5,277 bases of DNA from Caldimonas sp. (GTDB taxonomy: Bacteria; Pseudomonadota; Gammaproteobacteria; Burkholderiales; Burkholderiaceae_C). Within the stretch, counting starts at the first letter, position 1. Each line of letters opens with the position of its first letter. The notes beneath the pieces are model-generated. The model did no database searches. It was not told the origin of the DNA and was given only the letters and a program-made list of their open reading frames with translations. The DNA lies in assembly GCA_030150305.1 (NCBI GenBank), contig JASLGD010000085.1, positions 1 to 5,277 of the forward strand, given 5' to 3'. Positions 1 to 5,277 of this stretch are shown here, one piece after another. A program made the translations under genes and the position numbers.

Positions 1-624
1 GACCCCGACCTGCCGCCGCTGGTGATCTCGCGCGAATGGGTCGAGGAAGTGCGCGCCCAGATGCCCGAGCTGCCGCGCGCGATGGCCGAGCGCTTCGTGG
101 GCCAGGACGGCCTGCCCGAATACGACGCCGCGATGATGACCCAGTCGCTGGCGATCGCCCGCTTCTACGAGGCCGCGCGCGACACCGGCGCGCCCGCGAA
201 GCTGGTCGCCAACTGGGTGATGGGCGAGATCTCGCGCCGGCTCAACGCGCAGGGCCTGTCGATCGGCGAGAGCCCGGTCGACGCCGCGCTGCTGGGCACG
301 CTGGTCCAGCGCATCCAGGACGGCACGATCTCCAACAACGCCGCGCGCCAGGTGTTCGAGGCGCTGTGGACGCGCGAGGCCGGCACGGCCGGCAACGTCG
401 ACGCCACGATCGACCGCCTGGACGTGCGCCAGAGCAACGACACGGGCGCGCTGGAGTCCATCATCGACGGCGTGCTCGCGGCCAACCAGAAGTCGGTCGA
501 CGAGTTCCGCGCCGGCAAGGAGAAGGCCTTCCAGGCGCTGGTGGGCCAGGCCATGAAGGCCAGCAAGGGCAAGGCCAACCCGGCCCAGGTCAACGAGCTG
601 CTGAAGAAGAAGCTGGGCGCCTGA
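1..624 (+). CDS. gatB: GatB, Asp/Glu-tRNA amidotransferase subunit B, C-terminal part (5' end outside window)
   Basis: This is the tail of the GatB subunit of the tRNA-dependent amidotransferase GatCAB, cytoplasmic, which amidates Glu-tRNA(Gln)/Asp-tRNA(Asn). The frame is open from base 1 and ends at TGA 622-624, giving 207 residues. It begins at the family motif DPDLPP, the end of the catalytic cradle domain. It continues through the helical linker (MPELP, YDAAMMTQS, KLVANWVMG) and the YqeY-like tRNA-binding tail (TISNNAARQ, FRAGKEKAF, VGQAMKASKGKANP, LLKKKLGA). About 280 N-terminal residues are missing because of the window edge; nothing suggests a break inside the visible part. The GTG at 22 is internal and not a real start. 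A second, complete gatB faces it from the right and is only about 55% identical by eye, so this is a paralog or xenolog rather than a recent duplicate. Leucine is CTG at 17 of 19 positions, unlike mreB in the same window. Family assignment is firm; whether the upstream part is intact is unknown. Confidence 0.93.
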   Translation, partial: DPDLPPLVISREWVEEVRAQMPELPRAMAERFVGQDGLPEYDAAMMTQSLAIARFYEAARDTGAPAKLVANWVMGEISRRLNAQGLSIGESPVDAALLGTLVQRIQDGTISNNAARQVFEALWTREAGTAGNVDATIDRLDVRQSNDTGALESIIDGVLAANQKSVDEFRAGKEKAFQALVGQAMKASKGKANPAQVNELLKKKLGA

Positions 625-874
625 GCGGCGACGGGCGCGGTCGGCGCGACGCTCCGGGCCTGCGCCGTCGGCGGCGTCGCCCCCGGCGCGGCGCTCGATC
701 GCGCAGAACGCGCAGACCGAGCTTGCGCGCATCACCCGCAACTTCGACCTCGAGCGCGACCGCCTGCGCAAGCTCTGGGGCGGCGCCCGCGCCGGCTCGC
801 TCGGCCCGTTGCCCGATACCCGGGCGCCGACGCCGGCGGCGGCCACCGCGGCGGCGAAGCCACCGGCGTCCTGA
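605..874 (+). pseudogene. Start-less open frame, C-terminal fragment of an unrecognised protein
   Basis: The frame opens after an out-of-frame stop at 602-604 inside the gatB tail and ends with TGA 872-874. No ATG or GTG is present in frame, and the only TTG lies late, near 812. From about 698 to the stop the codons look genuinely coding, with third positions almost all G or C and a sensible protein. This has a charged, probably helical stretch (TELARITRNFDLERDRLRKLW), then a Gly/Ala/Pro-rich tail (GSLGPLPDTRAP, AAATAAAKPPAS). From 605 to about 697 the translation is Arg/Ser/Pro/Ala-rich and unconvincing. I do not recognise the family. The likeliest reading is the 3' end of a gene convergent with the minus-strand gatB, stopping 12 bases from its stop, whose front was lost where the left segment joins. 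It could also be chance open frame in GC-rich DNA. Confidence 0.4.
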
Positions 875-879
875 CGCCG
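864..879. other. Small perfect hairpin between convergent stop codons; weak terminator candidate
   Basis: CGGCGT (864-869) pairs with ACGCCG (874-879) around a four-base CCTG loop. A wider inverted pair, 829-836 with 863-870 (GACGCCGG/CCGGCGTC), overlaps it. The hairpin covers the stop of the plus-strand fragment and lies just past the gatB stop on the minus strand. That position suits a shared terminator, but no T tract follows on either strand, so an intrinsic terminator is not demonstrated. Short GC hairpins are common by chance in DNA of this composition. Confidence 0.22.
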
Positions 880-886
880 ACGCCCC

Positions 887-2343
<1,457 letters not shown>

Positions 2344-2347
<4 letters not shown>

Positions 2348-3843
2348 CGCCCGCCCTCCGCCGGCGCGCGCAGGTGCCAGTCGGTCGCGCGCTGGAACGC
2401 GTGCGCCGCGTGCAGCAGCGTGCCTTCGGCGAAGTAGTTGCCGACGAGCTGCAGCCCGACCGGCATCCCGCCGGCACCGAACCCGGCCGGCACGCTCATC
2501 CCCGGCAGGCCGGCGAGGCTCGCTGGCAGCGTGAAGATGTCGGCGAGGTAGTTGGCGACCGGATCGTCGCTCTGCGCGCCGAGCGGCCACGCCACGGTCG
2601 GAGCGACCGGCCCGGCGATCACGTCGCAGGCGCGAAAGCACGCCTGGAAGTCGTCGGCGATCATGCGGCGCAGCTTTTGCGCCTGCACGTAGTACGCGTC
2701 GTAGTAGCCGTGCGAGAGGACGTAGGTGCCGATCATGATGCGGCGCTTGACCTCGGCGCCGAAGCCTTCGCTGCGGCTCGCGCAGTACATCTCGAGGAGA
2801 TCGGCGAAGCGTTCGGCGCGATGGCCGTAGCGCACGCCGTCGAACCGCGACAGGTTCGACGACGCCTCGGCGGGCGCGATCAGGTAATAGACCGGAATCG
2901 AGAGCTCGGTGCGCGGCAGCTCGACGTCGACGAGCACGGCGCCGAGCTTGGCCAGCTCGGCGAGCGCAGCGCGCAGCGCGTGCTCGACATCAGCGGCGAG
3001 CGCCGGCGGGAAGAACTGCTTCGGCAATCCGACTCTCAGGCCCTCGAGCGGCCGAACCGCGCTCGCGCCCGGCCGCGACTCGGCCAGCATCGCGCGGAAG
3101 TCCTGCGGCGGCCGTTCGGCGCTCGTCGAGTCGCGCGCATCGAACCCGCTCATCGCCGAGAGGATCAGCGCGCAGTCCTCGGCGCTGCGCGCAAGCGCGC
3201 CCGCCTGGTCGAGGCTCGACGCGAACGCGATCATCCCGTAGCGCGAGCAGACGCCGTAGGTCGGCTTGATCCCGGTGATGCCGCAAAAGCTCGCCGGCTG
3301 CCGGATCGAGCCGCCGGTGTCGGTGCCGGTCGCTGCCGGCAGCAGCCGTGCCGCGACCGCCGCCGCCGAGCCGCCCGACGATCCGCCCGGGACGCGCGTC
3401 TCGTCCCACGGGTTCAGCGTCGGGTGGTACGCCGAGTTCTCGGTGCTCGAGCCCATCGCGAACTCGTCGCAGTTGAGCTTGCCGAGCGTCACCGTGCCGG
3501 CGTCGGCGAGGCGCGCGACGACGGTCGCGTCGAACGGGCTGCGGTAGCCCTCGAGCATCCGCGAGCCTGCGGTCGAAGGCATCGCGCGGGTGACGAAGAT
3601 GTCCTTGTGCGCGATCGGAATGCCGACCAGCGGCCCGGTGTCGCCGTCGGCGCGGCGACGGTCGGCAGCGCGCGCCTGCGCGAGCGCGCCTTCGCCGTCG
3701 ATCGCGAGCGCGGTGCCGAGCCGCTCGTGCGCGGCGAAGCGCTCGAGCAGGTGCGTCGTCGCCTCGACGCTCGACAGCTCGCGCGCGGCGAGCGCGCGGC
3801 CGAGGTCGGCGACGCCGAGCTCGTGCGGAGCCGCGCGGCTCAC
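2344..3843 (-). CDS. gatA: GatA, Asp/Glu-tRNA amidotransferase subunit A (glutaminase)
   Basis: This amidase-signature-family glutaminase subunit of GatCAB hydrolyses glutamine and passes ammonia to GatB. It has 499 residues, close to the usual 480-500. The Ser-cisSer-Lys catalytic set is intact: Lys80 in GIPIAHKDIF, Ser155 in VPGGSSGGSA and Ser179 in TDTGGSIRQP, with the same spacing as the well-studied Staphylococcus aureus enzyme (79/154/178). Other conserved blocks are GKLNCDEFAMGSS (121-133), GIKPTYG, FASSLDQ and the C-terminal GMSVPAGF/GLQLVG region. The start is GTG at 3843-3841, overlapping the gatC stop as GTGA. AAGGTGA lies four bases upstream within gatC, and the protein begins MSRAAPHELG followed by the expected first helix. 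The stop TGA (2346-2344) overlaps the gatB ATG, so the three genes are probably translationally coupled for equal stoichiometry. No frameshift or missing catalytic residue is seen. Confidence 0.97.
2354..2359 (-). promoter_or_regulatory. Ribosome binding site for complete gatB
   Basis: The minus strand reads GGAGGG, six bases before the ATG at 2347-2345 and inside the 3' end of gatA. It is the strongest Shine-Dalgarno match in the operon and fixes the gatB start over the longer upstream open frame. Confidence 0.7.
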
Positions 3844-4139
3844 TCGATCACCTTGGGGACGAGGTAGAGCCCGTCCTTCGTCAGTGGCGCGCTCTGCTGG
3901 TTGGCGTCGCGATCGACGACCTCGGTCACCGCGTCGTCGCGCAGCCGCAGGTGCGCGTCCTGTACCGCAGCGAGCGGCGTGTAGAGCGGCTCGACGCCGC
4001 TCGTCTCGACCGCGCTCATCTGCTCGACGATGCGAAAGAAGCTGTTCAGCTGATCGAGCATCAGCGCCTGCTCGTCGGCGCCGAGGTCGAGACGCGCGAG
4101 CTCGGCGATGCGGCGCACGTCCAAAGGGGTCAGGGCCAT
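3840..4139 (-). CDS. gatC: GatC, Asp/Glu-tRNA amidotransferase subunit C
   Basis: This small subunit of the cytoplasmic GatCAB amidotransferase wraps around the GatA-GatB interface and is needed for a stable complex; it has no catalysis of its own. The product is 99 residues, typical for GatC. Visible family features are an N-terminal helix (LTPLDVRRIAELARLDL), a second helix (LNSFFRIVEQM), the GVEPLYTPL segment, LRDDAVTE, and the C-terminal APLTKDGLYLVPKVIE block. The frame stays open upstream to 4274. However, the ATG at 4139-4137 gives the conserved MALTPLDV start, and the extra 45 residues have no GatC character and would run through the candidate promoter. No Shine-Dalgarno match is seen before this ATG (the upstream bases read TCTCTTATTTCTCG). 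It is the first gene of gatCAB, overlaps gatA by four bases (GTGA), and is divergent from mreB across 186 bases. Confidence 0.95.
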   Translation of the reverse strand: MALTPLDVRRIAELARLDLGADEQALMLDQLNSFFRIVEQMSAVETSGVEPLYTPLAAVQDAHLRLRDDAVTEVVDRDANQQSAPLTKDGLYLVPKVIE

Positions 4140-4196
4140 CGAGAAATAAGAGACGCTGTGCGCCTTGCGATCAGGGCTTCGGAGCCTCGGGAAGGA

Positions 4197-4225
4197 TCGA
4201 AATCGCAGGAGGCATGGGGTATTAT
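4197..4225 (+). promoter_or_regulatory. Candidate sigma-70 promoter for mreB
   Basis: TCGAAA (4197-4202, four of six to TTGACA) and TATTAT (4220-4225, five of six to TATAAT) are separated by the ideal 17 bases. Transcription would begin near 4232, giving an mreB leader of roughly 95 bases. This is the most AT-rich spot of the divergent intergenic region. It is a consensus match by eye only. Confidence 0.45.
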
Positions 4226-4250
4226 CCTTCGCTTCATTCACGGCCCTCGA
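4221..4250 (-). promoter_or_regulatory. Candidate sigma-70 promoter for gatCAB
   Basis: On the minus strand, GATAAT (4226-4221, five of six) is preceded by an 18-base spacer and a poor -35, TCGAGG (4250-4245, three of six). The start would be near 4214, leaving a gatC leader of about 75 bases. The -10 occupies nearly the same bases as the mreB -10 on the other strand, so the two promoters could exclude each other. The weak -35 lowers confidence. Confidence 0.35.
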
Positions 4251-4325
4251 CGTCTTCGCGGGCCCGGCGTCCAACCCACACCTTCCTCATTCGAAGCGCC
4301 TCCGGGACGCCCCAACAACAGCGCA

Positions 4326-5277
4326 ATGTTCGGATCCTTTCGTCGCTATTTCTCGACGGATCTCGCGATCGACCTCGGCACCGCCAACACGTTGATCTAC
4401 GTGCGCGGCAAGGGGATCGTGCTCGACGAGCCGTCGGTCGTCGCCATCCGCCACGAGGGCGGCCCCAACGGCAAGAAGACCATCCAGGCGGTCGGCGCCG
4501 AAGCCAAGGCGATGCTCGGCAAGGTGCCGGGCAACATCGAGGCGATCCGGCCGATGAAGGACGGCGTCATCGCCGACTTCACCGTCACCGAGCAGATGCT
4601 CAAGCAGTTCATCAAGATGGTCCATCCGCGTTCGGTCCTGAGGCCGAGTCCGCGGATCATCATCTGCGTGCCGTGCGGCTCGACGCAGGTCGAGCGGCGC
4701 GCGATCCGCGAGTCGGCGCTCGGCGCCGGCGCCTCGCAGGTCTACCTGATCGAGGAGCCCATGGCGGCGGCGATCGGCGCCGGCCTGCCGGTCAGCGAAG
4801 CGAGCGGCTCGATGGTCGTCGACATCGGCGGCGGCACCACCGAGGTCGGCGTGATCTCGCTCGGCGGCATGGTCTACAAGGGCAGCGTGCGCGTCGGCGG
4901 CGACAAGTTCGACGAAGCGATCATCAACTACATCCGTCGCAACTACGGCATGCTGATCGGCGAGCCCACGGCCGAGAGCATCAAGAAGAACATCGGTTCG
5001 GCCTTCCCGGGCTCCGAGGTCAAGGAGATCGAGGTCAAGGGCCGCAACCTCAGCGAGGGCGTGCCGCGCTCGTTCACGATCTCGTCGAACGAGATCCTCG
5101 AGGCGCTCACCGACCCGCTGAACCAGATCGTCTCGAGCGTGAAGAACGCGCTCGAGCAGACTCCGCCCGAGCTCGGCGCGGACATTGCCGAGCGCGGCAT
5201 GATGCTCACCGGCGGCGGTGCCCTGCTGCGCGACCTCGATCGCCTGCTCGCCGAAGAGACGGGGCTCCCGGTGCTCG
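4326..5277 (+). CDS. mreB: MreB, actin-like rod shape-determining protein (3' end outside window)
   Basis: MreB is a bacterial actin homolog that polymerises on ATP under the inner membrane and directs the elongation (Rod) complex in side-wall peptidoglycan synthesis. 317 codons are present, and the frame is open to the last base; the family is about 347, so roughly 30 residues are cut off by the window. Visible features are a short amphipathic N-terminus (MFGSFRRYF) for membrane contact, the phosphate-1 loop DLGTANT (16-22), and PMKDGVIADF (76-85). Then come VPCGSTQVERRA (115-126), IEEPMAAAIGAGL (142-154) with the putative catalytic Glu, phosphate-2 VVDIGGGTTEVG (164-175), and adenosine motif MLTGGGALL (293-301). 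The ATG at 4326 gives the standard MFG start. No Shine-Dalgarno match lies at normal spacing; the leader just before it is AACAACAGCGCA. In related bacteria mreC, mreD, a PBP2 gene and rodA usually follow. Leucine codons favour CTC (17) over CTG (8). Confidence 0.97.
   Translation, partial: MFGSFRRYFSTDLAIDLGTANTLIYVRGKGIVLDEPSVVAIRHEGGPNGKKTIQAVGAEAKAMLGKVPGNIEAIRPMKDGVIADFTVTEQMLKQFIKMVHPRSVLRPSPRIIICVPCGSTQVERRAIRESALGAGASQVYLIEEPMAAAIGAGLPVSEASGSMVVDIGGGTTEVGVISLGGMVYKGSVRVGGDKFDEAIINYIRRNYGMLIGEPTAESIKKNIGSAFPGSEVKEIEVKGRNLSEGVPRSFTISSNEILEALTDPLNQIVSSVKNALEQTPPELGADIAERGMMLTGGGALLRDLDRLLAEETGLPVL

Noticed and set aside
625..697. Possible terminator after the left gatB (for example 627-633 pairing with 675-681)
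   Set aside because: The stem is only seven base pairs with a large loop and no T run, and many equivalent pairings exist in this GC-rich stretch.
2374..3867. 497-codon plus-strand open frame opposite gatA
   Set aside because: Its translation is Arg/Ala/Val-rich with no family motifs and lies wholly antisense to a GatA with intact catalytic residues. Long shadow frames are expected in DNA of this GC content.
4178..4188. GGCT-TCGG-AGCC hairpin in the gatC leader, considered as a riboswitch or attenuator
   Set aside because: It has only four base pairs, with no T tract, leader peptide or known riboswitch core nearby.
4207..4216. AGGAGG followed by ATG upstream of mreB, a possible leader peptide or alternative start
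   Set aside because: Only one base separates AGGAGG from the ATG, too close for normal initiation. The frame is not the mreB frame, and its translation has no recognisable character.
4140..4274. N-terminal extension of GatC by 45 residues
   Set aside because: The extension lacks GatC similarity and covers the candidate promoters. The MALTPLDV start at 4139 matches the family.

Overview
The window reads as high-GC betaproteobacterial (Burkholderiales-like) chromosome. The strongest evidence is the MreB sequence at the right end, which has the typical betaproteobacterial N-terminus and ATPase motifs. It is supported by the arrangement of a gatC-gatA-gatB operon divergent from mreB, which is familiar in Betaproteobacteria. 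The placement comes from recognising protein families and gene order, not from a search.

Layout from left to right: (1) 1-624, plus strand, the C-terminal 207 codons of a GatB whose front lies outside the window. (2) 625-886, a 262-base gap with no complete gene. Its right part (about 698-874, plus strand) looks like the coding tail of an unrecognised protein that has no start codon. (3) 887-4139, minus strand, a complete gatC-gatA-gatB operon with 4-base start/stop overlaps at both junctions. (4) 4140-4325, a divergent promoter region with candidate -10 boxes for both directions on almost the same bases. (5) 4326 to the window end, plus strand, mreB, cut after 317 codons.

GatC, GatA and GatB form the heterotrimeric amidotransferase that converts mischarged Glu-tRNA(Gln) and/or Asp-tRNA(Asn) to Gln-tRNA(Gln)/Asn-tRNA(Asn). 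GatA releases ammonia from glutamine, GatB activates and amidates the tRNA-bound residue, and GatC holds the two together. MreB is the actin-like organiser of rod-shaped wall growth and is not functionally tied to the amidotransferase.

The unusual point is that two clearly different gatB genes sit tail to tail, only about 55% identical by eye over the shared 200 residues. The left copy uses CTG for nearly all leucines, whereas mreB prefers CTC. The start-less coding fragment lies between them. Together these suggest a junction near 625-700, either a real rearrangement or acquisition of a second gat locus, or a chimeric assembly. Sequence alone cannot decide between these. I see no previously undescribed system here; the remaining content is conserved housekeeping genes.
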